Shown in pieces: positions 21,026 through 29,033 of a DNA stretch of 64,000 bases. The notes beneath the pieces were generated by a model. The model worked only from the letters and a program-made list of their open reading frames with translations. It was not told the origin of the DNA and did no database searches. The stretch comes from a bacterium. Lineage in GTDB: Bacteria > Myxococcota_A > Polyangia > Nannocystales > Nannocystaceae. The stretch lies in contig JANSYI010000025.1 in the NCBI GenBank assembly GCA_024742475.1, positions 62,001-126,000 of the forward strand, given 5' to 3'. The position numbers and the translations under genes were made by a program. The first letter of the stretch is position 1; every line of letters starts with the position of its first letter.

Positions 21026-23896
21026 ATGCAGAAACGAGTTTCGTTGGCGGTGGTGGTGGCCTGTGCTCTCGGTTGGGTGGCTCCAGCCTCCGCCGCCCGT
21101 GCCCCCGGCCGTGCCGCGACCGACGGCCGGCTCGAGCGGGCCTCGGGCGCAGTCGTCCGTGATGCGCGGGACGCCAAGTTCCAGGTGGCCCCGATTGGGC
21201 GACGCGCTGCGTTGGCCCGCTTCGAAGCCGAGGTCGGTCCCCTCGCCGCGACCTGGGACATCGCGACCGAAGTGCCCCACCGCCTGCTGCTCTCGGGGGT
21301 CCCTGCGCCCGACTCGATGGCCGACCCCGCCGAGGCTGAGGCCTTTGCGCGCGACCTGCTCAGCCGCCACCTCGACCTCCTCGCACCCGGAGCCTCCGCG
21401 AGCGACTTCATCCTCGTCTCCAACGATCTCAGCGCGGGCATCCGAAGCGTCGGGTTCGAGCAACACCACCGGGGCATGCCCGTCCTTGGAGGGCAGGTCA
21501 GCTTTCGCTTCAAACACGACCGGCTCGTCATGGTCGGCTCGGGCGCCTACCCCGACGTCGCCGTCCCGTCTCGAGGCCGCACCTCCACGCAGCGGGAGAT
21601 CACGGCGAGCGCCCGCGGATGGGTCACCGCAGACGTCCCAGGCGCACTCCGTAGCATGGGGGCCATCGAAGGCCCCTTCATCCTGCCCATGGTCGACGAC
21701 CACGGCGCTCTCGAGTACCGCGAGGTGTTCCGCACCACCGTCGACCTCGACGCCCCGTCCACCGCGTGGGACGTCTACGTCGACGCCGAGTCGGGCGCCC
21801 CGGTCGCCCGCAGGCAGACGCTCATGTACGGCACCGGCCAGCTGCTGCTCGACGTCCCCGAGCGCAATCCGCAGGGGCCTCGCATGCAGCAGCCCGCCGA
21901 CCGCATGCTGCTGGTCGCAGGAGGTCAAGACGCCGTGACCTCTGCCGCGGGCGCGTTCGACTTTCCCGGCGCCGCGTCCAGCATCGAGACCACCACGTTG
22001 GGCCTCGACGCGGAGGTCTTCAACGAGGCGGGCCCCTCGATCTTCGCCACGCTGCCGATCGACGACGGCGGCGCGGCCATCTGGCAGGACCTCACCGAAG
22101 AAGGTGACGCCCAGCTCACCGCCTACGTACACACGATGGTCGTCAAGAACTTCGTGCGCACGCTGTCGGACGTGCCGTGGCTCGACGATCCGATCCCGGT
22201 CAACGTCAACATCGACGACACCTGCAACGCGTTCTCGGACGGCAACAGCATCAACTTCTTCCTCCGCGGCGGAGGTTGCGAGAACACCGCACTGATCGCC
22301 GACGTCGTCTATCACGAGTTCGGCCACTCCATTCACTCGCAGTCGATCATCCCCGGCGTCGGTGCGTTCAACGGCGCGCTCAGTGAAGGTATCTCCGACT
22401 ACCTCTCGTCCACGTTGACCAACGACTCGGGCCTCGGCCGCGGCTTCTTCCTCGACGACGAGCCCCTGCGCGAGTTCGACCCCGACGGCTTCGAGTATCG
22501 ATGGCCCGAAGACCGCGGGTCGGTGCACGGCGAGGGCCGGATCATCGGTGGCGCGCTGTGGGACCTCCGCAAGCGCATGATCGAGAAGCTCGGCCCCATC
22601 GAGGGCGTCGCCTACGTCGACCGCGTCTGGTACGAGACCACGCGACGCGCCGTGGACATCCCCTCGATGTACCCCGAGGCGCTGCTGCTCGACGACGACG
22701 ACGGCAACCTCCTCAACGGCACGCCCAACGCCTGCGACATCAACGCGGCCTACGGGCCCCACGGGCTCTTCAACCCCGGCCCCGCCGGCGAGCGGGTCAC
22801 CATCGATGCGACGGGGGTCTCGCTCGAGCTCTCCCTGCCCAACTTTCCCGGCTGCCCCATCGTCTCCAGCCCCGCGCTACGATTCCGTCGCCAAGACACG
22901 ACCGACGAGGACACCGTCGGAATGCAGCTCGCGGGCACCAACCGCTACACGGCTCTGCTGCCCCAGGTCGATCCCGGCACGGTCCTCGAGCTGCAGGTCC
23001 TGCCCGGCTACGACATCGACCCGCAGCGCACCCTGCCCGACAACATCGTCGACCCCTGGTACGAGTTCTACGTCGGTGAGGTGATCGAGTTGGGCTGCCT
23101 CGACGGCAGCTCGTTCGACGCCGATCCCGGCTGGCACGTGGGACCGTGGGCCTTCGACAGCGACGCCACCGATCCCGCCGCGGCGTTCGACGGCACCGAC
23201 CACATCTGGCAGCTCGCCAGCTATCCGCGCATCACCTCCAACGAGATCCGCTTCGACCCGATCGACACCGGGCCGTACACCGACGTTCGCCTCCAGTTCC
23301 AGCGTCACCTCGCCGTCGAGGACGGGTTCTTCGACCAGGCCTACATCGAGATCAACGGCGAGCGGCTGTGGACGAACTTTGCCGCCGAGGAGGACGTATT
23401 CGCGACGTTCCACCACATCGACAAGGAGTGGCGATTCGTCGACTTCGACATCAGCGACTTCGTGGGGCCCGACGGCGTCGCGCTGACCTTCGGCACCCGC
23501 GCGGATGGGGGCCTCGAGTTCGGAGGCTGGACCCTCTCCAACGTGTGCGTGGTCGCTGTCGATGAGCCCTTCCCCATCTGTGGCGACGGCCTGCTCGAGG
23601 GCGCCGAGACGTGCGACGACGGCAACGTGGTCCCAGGCGACGGCTGCGATGCGAGCTGCCAGGTCGAGCCTGACGATCCCACCGGAGGCGATCCAACCGA
23701 CGGCGACCCCACCGATGGGGACCCGACCGACGGCGACCCCACCGATGGCGGCCCCACGGGCGGCGAGCCAATCATCAACGACGATGGCCTCATCGACCGC
23801 GGCTGCGGCTGCACGTCCGAGGGCCCCTCCGGGCCGCAGGGTGGTGTGCTCGCGCTTCTCTTGCTCGCACTTCGGCGCCGTCGCCAGCGTTGCTAG
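21026..23896 (+). CDS. Secreted zinc metalloprotease with DUF4215-type Cys motif and MYXO-CTERM-like tail
   Basis: A 956-aa exported protein. A signal peptide (LAVVVACALGWVAPASA) leads into a propeptide-like FTP/PepSY-type region, then a gluzincin catalytic domain with HEFGH (His430-His434) and a third-ligand candidate Glu454 in SEGISDY, most like M36/M4 proteases. A beta-sandwich-like region follows, then a DUF4215-type Cys-rich segment (CGDGLLEGAETCDDGN...GDGC), a GDPTD repeat linker, and a C-terminal Cys-Gly-Cys, hydrophobic segment and Arg-rich end, the pattern of MYXO-CTERM surface sorting. It is likely a surface-attached protease. Divergent from the prolyl oligopeptidase gene, so this may be a protein-digestion locus. 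Confidence 0.93.
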   Translation: MQKRVSLAVVVACALGWVAPASAARAPGRAATDGRLERASGAVVRDARDAKFQVAPIGRRAALARFEAEVGPLAATWDIATEVPHRLLLSGVPAPDSMADPAEAEAFARDLLSRHLDLLAPGASASDFILVSNDLSAGIRSVGFEQHHRGMPVLGGQVSFRFKHDRLVMVGSGAYPDVAVPSRGRTSTQREITASARGWVTADVPGALRSMGAIEGPFILPMVDDHGALEYREVFRTTVDLDAPSTAWDVYVDAESGAPVARRQTLMYGTGQLLLDVPERNPQGPRMQQPADRMLLVAGGQDAVTSAAGAFDFPGAASSIETTTLGLDAEVFNEAGPSIFATLPIDDGGAAIWQDLTEEGDAQLTAYVHTMVVKNFVRTLSDVPWLDDPIPVNVNIDDTCNAFSDGNSINFFLRGGGCENTALIADVVYHEFGHSIHSQSIIPGVGAFNGALSEGISDYLSSTLTNDSGLGRGFFLDDEPLREFDPDGFEYRWPEDRGSVHGEGRIIGGALWDLRKRMIEKLGPIEGVAYVDRVWYETTRRAVDIPSMYPEALLLDDDDGNLLNGTPNACDINAAYGPHGLFNPGPAGERVTIDATGVSLELSLPNFPGCPIVSSPALRFRRQDTTDEDTVGMQLAGTNRYTALLPQVDPGTVLELQVLPGYDIDPQRTLPDNIVDPWYEFYVGEVIELGCLDGSSFDADPGWHVGPWAFDSDATDPAAAFDGTDHIWQLASYPRITSNEIRFDPIDTGPYTDVRLQFQRHLAVEDGFFDQAYIEINGERLWTNFAAEEDVFATFHHIDKEWRFVDFDISDFVGPDGVALTFGTRADGGLEFGGWTLSNVCVVAVDEPFPICGDGLLEGAETCDDGNVVPGDGCDASCQVEPDDPTGGDPTDGDPTDGDPTDGDPTDGGPTGGEPIINDDGLIDRGCGCTSEGPSGPQGGVLALLLLALRRRRQRC
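23687..23746 (+). repeat. Four 15-bp imperfect direct repeats inside the metalloprotease gene
   Basis: Four in-frame 15-bp units, each coding for Gly-Asp-Pro-Thr-Asp, form the linker before the MYXO-CTERM-like tail. Units differ only at synonymous positions, so selection acts on the protein while slippage may change copy number. Confidence 0.85.
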
Positions 23897-23906
23897 CCTG
23901 CGGCAC

Positions 23907-24524
23907 ATGAGCGTCGTCCTGCATCACCATCCCCAGACGCGAGCCGCCAACGTCGTGTGGCTGCTCGAAGAAGTCGGCTGCGAGTACACCCTCGAGTATG
24001 TCGACCTAAAGACCGGCGCGCAGAAGTCCGACACGTTCAAGGCCCTCAACCCCATGGGCAAGGTGCCCACCCTGCTCGATGGCGACGTCGTGGTCGCCGA
24101 GGTCGCCGCCATCGGCATGTACCTCGCCGACAAGTACGCGGCTGGTCGACTCGCCCCCGCCCTCGACGCCCCCGAGCGCGGCGCATACCTACGGTGGATC
24201 TGCTACGGGCCATCGGTGATCGAGCCCGGCTGCATGGCCAAGGCCGCGGGCTGGGACTTCAAGCCCGGCTCCGCGGGGTGGGGCAGCTACGAGGAGATGC
24301 TCGCGACGATCGACGTCGCCGTGGGCGAAGGTCCCTACCTCTTGGGCGAGCAGTTCACCATGGCTGACATGCTCTTTGGCGGCACGATCGGGTGGATGAT
24401 GCAGTTCGGCATGCTGCCCAAGAAGTCCGCGTGGGAGGCCTACGTCGGACGGCTCGAGGACCGCCCCGCTCGCAAGAAGGCGCGCGAGATCAACGCGGCC
24501 ATCGCCGCCGAGCAGGGGCTGTGA
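23907..24524 (+). CDS. Glutathione S-transferase family protein
   Basis: A 205-aa protein with a thioredoxin-like N-terminal domain (ANVVWLLEEVG; LNPMGKVPTLLDGD with the cis-Pro) and an all-helical C-terminal domain (YLLGEQFTMADMLFG, the N-capping motif of GSTs). Length is normal. It starts 10 bp after the metalloprotease stop but has no visible functional link to it. Its last 35 bp overlap the convergent oxidoreductase gene. The substrate is unknown. Confidence 0.93.
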   Translation: MSVVLHHHPQTRAANVVWLLEEVGCEYTLEYVDLKTGAQKSDTFKALNPMGKVPTLLDGDVVVAEVAAIGMYLADKYAAGRLAPALDAPERGAYLRWICYGPSVIEPGCMAKAAGWDFKPGSAGWGSYEEMLATIDVAVGEGPYLLGEQFTMADMLFGGTIGWMMQFGMLPKKSAWEAYVGRLEDRPARKKAREINAAIAAEQGL

Positions 24525-25944
24525 GCCGCCGCCGGCCGTCGTGACTCAGCATCACGTCGGGCGCATCGAGGTCCTGGCGATCCCACAGCTGGCAGGTGAC
24601 CTGCCTGTGCTTCTGGTCGAGGGCCTCACAGTAGTTCGTGAACTTGCAGCGTCGCACGTCAGCGCCCTGCCCCTCGAGTACCTTGGCGAACCAGTCGGGG
24701 TCGGCGAGGCTCTGTCTGGCCGCGCCCACGACGTCGGCGTGGCCGGCCCGAAGGATCGACTCGGCCTGGCTGAACGTACCGATGCCGCCCGCGACCACGA
24801 TCGGCGTGTCGTAGCCCGACGCTCGCACGGCGCTGCGGATTGTCGCCACGGCGTCGACGTTGCGCCCATAGGGACCCGAGGCGTCGGAGAACACCGTCGG
24901 CATGCATTCGTAGCCGCTGGGGCCGGTGTATGGGTACGCCGACCACCCCTCCTTGGGCTGCAAGGCGTCCTCGAACTTGCCGCCGCGCGAGAGCGAGAGA
25001 AAGTCCATGCCTGCTTCGGCGAACCGCTGGCCGAAGTAGGCCGCGTCCGCGACGTTGCTTCCGCCCTCGATGATCTCGTGGGAGAGGAAGCGGCAGCCTA
25101 CGCAGAAGTCGGCACCGACGCGCGAGCGCACGGCACCGAACACCTCGAGCGGCAGCCGCACGCGGGACGCACGGTCCCCCCCGTAGCCGTCGGTGCGGGT
25201 GTTTCGCGCCGAGAGAAACGAAGCCATCGTGTACGCGTGGGCGTAGTGCAGCTCGACGCCGTCGAACCCGGCCTCCTTGGCCCGCGCGGCCGCGTCGGCG
25301 AACAGACCCGGCAGCGCCTGCGGCAGCGCGGCGATGTGCGGCAGGTGGAGGTCGGTCACGCGTTCGCGGTCGCCAAACCGCAGCGCCTCGAGCTCGCGCT
25401 CGCTGAGCACCTCGCTCAGCTCGGCGTCGTCCATCGCGAGCAAGGCTTCGCGCACCACGGCGTCATCACGGGTCCCGACCGCGTCACGGTGCGCGTCAGT
25501 GATTTCGAGGAAGCCACCCAAGAAGCGCCCCCTGGGAGGACGCCTGCGGATGCGGAGGAAGTCGATCAGCTGAATGAAGAGCTTGGTATGCCCCTCGCTG
25601 GCTTCGCGCACCGTGTCGACGAGCGAGCGCAATCCGGGCACGAAGCGCGCGTGGCCGATGCGAAGCAGGGGCCCGCTGGGCACGTCGCGAATGCCCGTCG
25701 CCTCGACCACGATTGCGCCCGGTTTGCCCTGCGCGAACCGGCGGTACCACGCGAGCACGTCCGGCGTGACGAAGCCGTCCTCGGTCGCGCGCCACGGCAC
25801 CATGGCCGGGATCCAGGTGCGGTGGGCGAGCGAGACCGGCCCCAGCCGCACCGGCGAGTACAGCGTAGACGCGGCGGCCTCCTGAGCGCTGGGCCACGCC
25901 TCATCGGGCAGCGGATGCCGAATGCGTTCGGGAGGACGCCACAT
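24490..25944 (-). CDS. NADH:flavin oxidoreductase, Old Yellow Enzyme family
   Basis: A 484-aa flavoenzyme with a TIM-barrel OYE domain. Visible are LYSPVRLGPVSLAHR at the N-terminus, the active-site region GFDGVELHYAHAYTMASFLS (family: GFDGVExHxAHGYLxxQFLS), NTRTDGYGG, and the phosphate-binding loop VVAGGIGTF followed by ADVVGAARQSLADPDW. The second active-site His of the classical H-x-A-H-G motif is followed by Ala-Tyr instead of Gly-Tyr. A Cys cluster after the barrel (RRCKFTNYCEAL, then CQLW) resembles the Fe-S ligands of the larger 2,4-dienoyl-CoA reductase group, but with only three Cys it may not bind a cluster. The start at 25944 gives the normal N-terminus. Confidence 0.9.
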   Translation of the reverse strand: MWRPPERIRHPLPDEAWPSAQEAAASTLYSPVRLGPVSLAHRTWIPAMVPWRATEDGFVTPDVLAWYRRFAQGKPGAIVVEATGIRDVPSGPLLRIGHARFVPGLRSLVDTVREASEGHTKLFIQLIDFLRIRRRPPRGRFLGGFLEITDAHRDAVGTRDDAVVREALLAMDDAELSEVLSERELEALRFGDRERVTDLHLPHIAALPQALPGLFADAAARAKEAGFDGVELHYAHAYTMASFLSARNTRTDGYGGDRASRVRLPLEVFGAVRSRVGADFCVGCRFLSHEIIEGGSNVADAAYFGQRFAEAGMDFLSLSRGGKFEDALQPKEGWSAYPYTGPSGYECMPTVFSDASGPYGRNVDAVATIRSAVRASGYDTPIVVAGGIGTFSQAESILRAGHADVVGAARQSLADPDWFAKVLEGQGADVRRCKFTNYCEALDQKHRQVTCQLWDRQDLDAPDVMLSHDGRRRLTAPARRRWPR

Positions 25945-25980
25945 GGGCCGGACGATACCGCGTCTGATACCTTCGGGCGC

Positions 25981-26577
25981 ATGAGGGCTGCGTTGCCTGC
26001 CGTGGTCGCCGTGCTCCTGGGCGCTTGCGATCCATCCCCAGGACCCGACGCCTGCTACGGCGTCTGCGGCGAGGGCACCGTGTGCGCCTCGGGCAAGTGC
26101 GTCGTCGAGCAGACGCCCGAGCCCGAGCCCGAACCCGCGCCGACCGGCAAGAAGAAGAAGCGCCGCCGCAGCTCCAAGCGGGGCAGCAGCAAGGCCGCGG
26201 CGCCCGGCTTCACGCCCGAGGACGACAGCAACGTGCCCGGCTACGATCCCAAGGCCACCAAGTCGATGGACTTGAAGGCCGGCACCGAGCGATTGAGCGA
26301 CCGCACCATTCGGCAGCACCTCTCGCGGCTCGAGCCCAAGTTCAACAAGTGCATCGAGACGTCCGCCCTCGCACACGAGGGTGACCTACGCGGCGAGCTC
26401 GACTTCGTGCTGTCGATCGAGCCCAGCGGCAAGGTCGGGGGCGTCACGGTCAAGGCCAGCGGCAATCTGAAGGCCGCGGGCGTCGTGCCCTGCGCCCGCA
26501 AGGTCGTGTATGGTCACCGCTTCCCGAGCTTCGACGGATCTACGATGGGCGTCGATTACTCCTTCAAAGTCGACTGA
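25981..26577 (+). CDS. AgmX/PglI-like C-terminal-domain lipoprotein
   Basis: A 198-aa protein with a short lipoprotein signal (VVAVLLGAC), a small Cys-rich segment (CYGVCGEGTVCASGKC), an acidic-Pro then Lys/Arg-rich linker (KKKKRRRSSKR), and a C-terminal domain with the TonB/AgmX-like pattern: LSDRTIRQHLSRLEPKFNKC, GELDFVLSIEPSGKV and a terminal beta-strand YSFKVD. In myxobacteria such domains occur in motility and envelope proteins (AgmX, PglI); a TonB-like bridging role is inferred. It is the first gene of a plus-strand run, and the next gene starts at its stop codon. Confidence 0.8.
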   Translation: MRAALPAVVAVLLGACDPSPGPDACYGVCGEGTVCASGKCVVEQTPEPEPEPAPTGKKKKRRRSSKRGSSKAAAPGFTPEDDSNVPGYDPKATKSMDLKAGTERLSDRTIRQHLSRLEPKFNKCIETSALAHEGDLRGELDFVLSIEPSGKVGGVTVKASGNLKAAGVVPCARKVVYGHRFPSFDGSTMGVDYSFKVD

Positions 26578-26578
26578 C

Positions 26579-29020
26579 ATGCGCAAGGCCACCTACGCGG
26601 GCGTCTTCCTGATCGCGATGGCGACACTCATCACCGAGGTGTTGCTCACCCGTATCACCTCGGTGGTCGCCTGGTACCACCTGGCCTTCTTCGTCATCTC
26701 GCTGGCCATGCTGGGCATGACCGCGGGCGCGGTCATCGTGTTCGTGAGGCCGGCGTGGTTCCGCGACGAAGACATCACCTTGCGGCTGGTGCAGGGCTCG
26801 GGGCTGTTGGCCCTGCTCATGCCCGCCGGCGTATGGGTAGCGCTGCAGATCCCGCTCGAGCCGATCACCGACGCGGGCAGCTTTGCCGAAACGCTCGGCT
26901 ACGGCACCGCGCTGGCAATTCCGTTCACCGTCAGTGGAGTGGTCTTGACGCTCGCCCTCACCCGGGCCGGAATGCCGCCAGGCATCGTCTACGGCGTCGA
27001 CCTCGTGGGCGCGGCCGCGGGCTGCGTCTTGGTGATCCCCCTGCTCGACTTGGTCGACGCGCCCAGCGGCATCCTCATCGCAAGCGGGTTCGCGGCGCTC
27101 TCGGGGTACGCGTTCGCGCGCGCAGACGCGGCCGCCGTGCCGGGCAACTACGCCCCAGGGCTGCTCGCGCTCACCGCCCTGCTCGTCGCGGGCGGCATCG
27201 GCAACGCGGCATCGGGCGGTGCGCTGCTGTACCCGCGCTACGTCAAGGGCTTCGAGGACGACCGATCGCTGCACGCGTTTCGCGAGTGGAACACCTACTC
27301 CCGCGTCACCGTCGACAACACCTTCGAGATCCCGCCCGCTCTGTGGGCGCCCTCGCGCATGATCCCCCCCGAGCTCGCGGCCCCCATCCCGCAGCGCTTC
27401 CTCAAGATCGACGGCGCCGCAGGGACGATGATGGCGGGCATCGACACCAATCCCGAAGATGACGTGCCCGGGGCCCCCGACATGCACGGCTACCTGGCCT
27501 GGGACGTCACCTCGTTCGCCCATCTGCTGCGCCCGAACGGGCCGGCGGCCGTCATCGGCGTCGGCGGAGGTCGAGACGTGCTCGAGGCCGTGCGCGTGGG
27601 CCACGACGAGGTGGTCGGCGTCGAACTCAACGACCTCATCGTCCACCTGCACGAGGGCCCGATGCGGGCGTTCTCCGGCATCGCCGACCTGCCCGGCGTC
27701 ACCTTGGTCAACGACGAAGCGCGCTCGTTCATGGCTCGCGACCAACGCCGCTACCGGGTCATCACGATGTCGCTCATCGACACGTGGGCGGCCACGGGCG
27801 CGGGTGCGTACTCGCTCTCCGAGAACGGCCTGTACACGGTCGAGGGCTGGCGCATCTTCCTGTCGCGGCTCGAGCCCAAGGGCATCTTCACGGTCTCGCG
27901 TTGGTACAAGCCCAGCTCGCCCGGTGAGACCGCGCGCATGCTCGGCCTGGCCATGGAGACCTTGTGGTCGCTCGGCGTCGACGAGCCCCGCAAGCACATC
28001 GTCCTCCTCCAGAACGAGAAGATCGCCACGCTCCTGGTCTCTGCGCTCCCGTTCACCGAGCGCGACATCGACCGCGTGCAGAAGCAGGCGGTCAAGCGCG
28101 GCTACAACATGCTGCTCACGCCGCGCCGGCTCCCCCTCAACCCGATGCTGCGGGAGCTGGCCGAGATCGACGACCGCGACGCCATGTGGGCCTGGGCGTC
28201 GAGCCAAGACCTCGACTTCACCCCGCCCACCGACGAGCGCCCCTTCTTCTTCAACATGCTGCGCCCCAAGGCGTGGCTGGCTACGGGCGAAGACGTCGGC
28301 GAGCTCGACCACGCCTTCTTGGGCAACCTCTACGCCACGCAGACGCTCATCTACGCCACCGTGGCCTCGGCCATCCTCACGCTGTTTGCGGTGGTGATTC
28401 CGCTGCTGTGGCGGCGCAAGGACCTCTCGGGCTACGGCCTCGTGGACGTGGGCGCCTCGTGTGGATACTTCGCGCTGATCGGGCTGGGCTTCATGTTCGT
28501 CGAGATGGGGCTGCTGTCCCGACTCAACGTCTTCATCGGCCACCCCACGCTCGCGCTGGCTTCACTGCTGGGCGGCATCATCTTCTTCACCGGCATCGGG
28601 AGCCTGCTGTCGGGCAAGGTCCCCCTGGACAATCCCACCATCGCCCGGCTCTACCCGCTGCTTCCGGCCCTGCTGGTCGTCGGCGTCGCGCTGGCGATCG
28701 ACCCCGTGATGCGCTCGCTCGCCGGCGCCCCCACGCCCGCGCGGATCGTCGCTGGCGTCGCCATCGTGGGCGTTCCTGCGCTGGGCATGGGCCTCGGATT
28801 CCCGCTGGGGCTACGCCTGGTGAGCGACCTGTGTGGACAGGGCCGGCCCGACCTCGGGCCGTGGATGTGGGGCGTCAATGGGGCGTGCGGCGTGGTGGCC
28901 AGTGGACTCGCGCTGACCTGCTCGATGGCTTGGGGGATCGCGGCGACGCTCTACGCAGGAGCAGTGTGTTACATCGCATTGATGGCTTGCACGGCTTGGC
29001 TCGTTCGAGCGCGGACGTGA
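26579..29020 (+). CDS. Membrane protein with spermidine-synthase-like domain
   Basis: An 813-aa protein in which a polytopic N-terminal part (about six membrane segments, residues 5-215) is followed by a soluble domain with a spermidine-synthase-like nucleotide fold (VIGVGGGRDVLEA near 323; VGVELND; ARSFMARDQRRYRVITMSLID) and another membrane block (about residues 595-810). Such fused transporter/polyamine-synthase-like proteins are widespread and mostly uncharacterised. The usual catalytic Asp motif of true spermidine synthases (in GGDG) is replaced by GGGRD, so aminopropyl transfer is uncertain. The ATG overlaps the upstream gene region within 2 bp of its stop. Confidence 0.85.
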   Translation: MRKATYAGVFLIAMATLITEVLLTRITSVVAWYHLAFFVISLAMLGMTAGAVIVFVRPAWFRDEDITLRLVQGSGLLALLMPAGVWVALQIPLEPITDAGSFAETLGYGTALAIPFTVSGVVLTLALTRAGMPPGIVYGVDLVGAAAGCVLVIPLLDLVDAPSGILIASGFAALSGYAFARADAAAVPGNYAPGLLALTALLVAGGIGNAASGGALLYPRYVKGFEDDRSLHAFREWNTYSRVTVDNTFEIPPALWAPSRMIPPELAAPIPQRFLKIDGAAGTMMAGIDTNPEDDVPGAPDMHGYLAWDVTSFAHLLRPNGPAAVIGVGGGRDVLEAVRVGHDEVVGVELNDLIVHLHEGPMRAFSGIADLPGVTLVNDEARSFMARDQRRYRVITMSLIDTWAATGAGAYSLSENGLYTVEGWRIFLSRLEPKGIFTVSRWYKPSSPGETARMLGLAMETLWSLGVDEPRKHIVLLQNEKIATLLVSALPFTERDIDRVQKQAVKRGYNMLLTPRRLPLNPMLRELAEIDDRDAMWAWASSQDLDFTPPTDERPFFFNMLRPKAWLATGEDVGELDHAFLGNLYATQTLIYATVASAILTLFAVVIPLLWRRKDLSGYGLVDVGASCGYFALIGLGFMFVEMGLLSRLNVFIGHPTLALASLLGGIIFFTGIGSLLSGKVPLDNPTIARLYPLLPALLVVGVALAIDPVMRSLAGAPTPARIVAGVAIVGVPALGMGLGFPLGLRLVSDLCGQGRPDLGPWMWGVNGACGVVASGLALTCSMAWGIAATLYAGAVCYIALMACTAWLVRART

Positions 29021-29033
29021 TAGCGTCCCCTCG

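Noticed and set aside
23687..23746. Short tandem repeats as a CRISPR or VNTR locus
   Set aside because: Units are 15 bp, contiguous, in frame and code for a Gly-Asp-Pro-Thr-Asp linker; there are no spacers.
24591..24605. Perfect short palindrome GGCAGGTGACCTGCC
   Set aside because: It lies inside the oxidoreductase coding region and is not repeated nearby; no promoter is adjacent.
26564..28543. 659-aa minus-strand open frame opposite the spermidine-synthase-like gene
   Set aside because: The plus-strand gene has clear membrane segments and a Rossmann motif; the minus frame has none.
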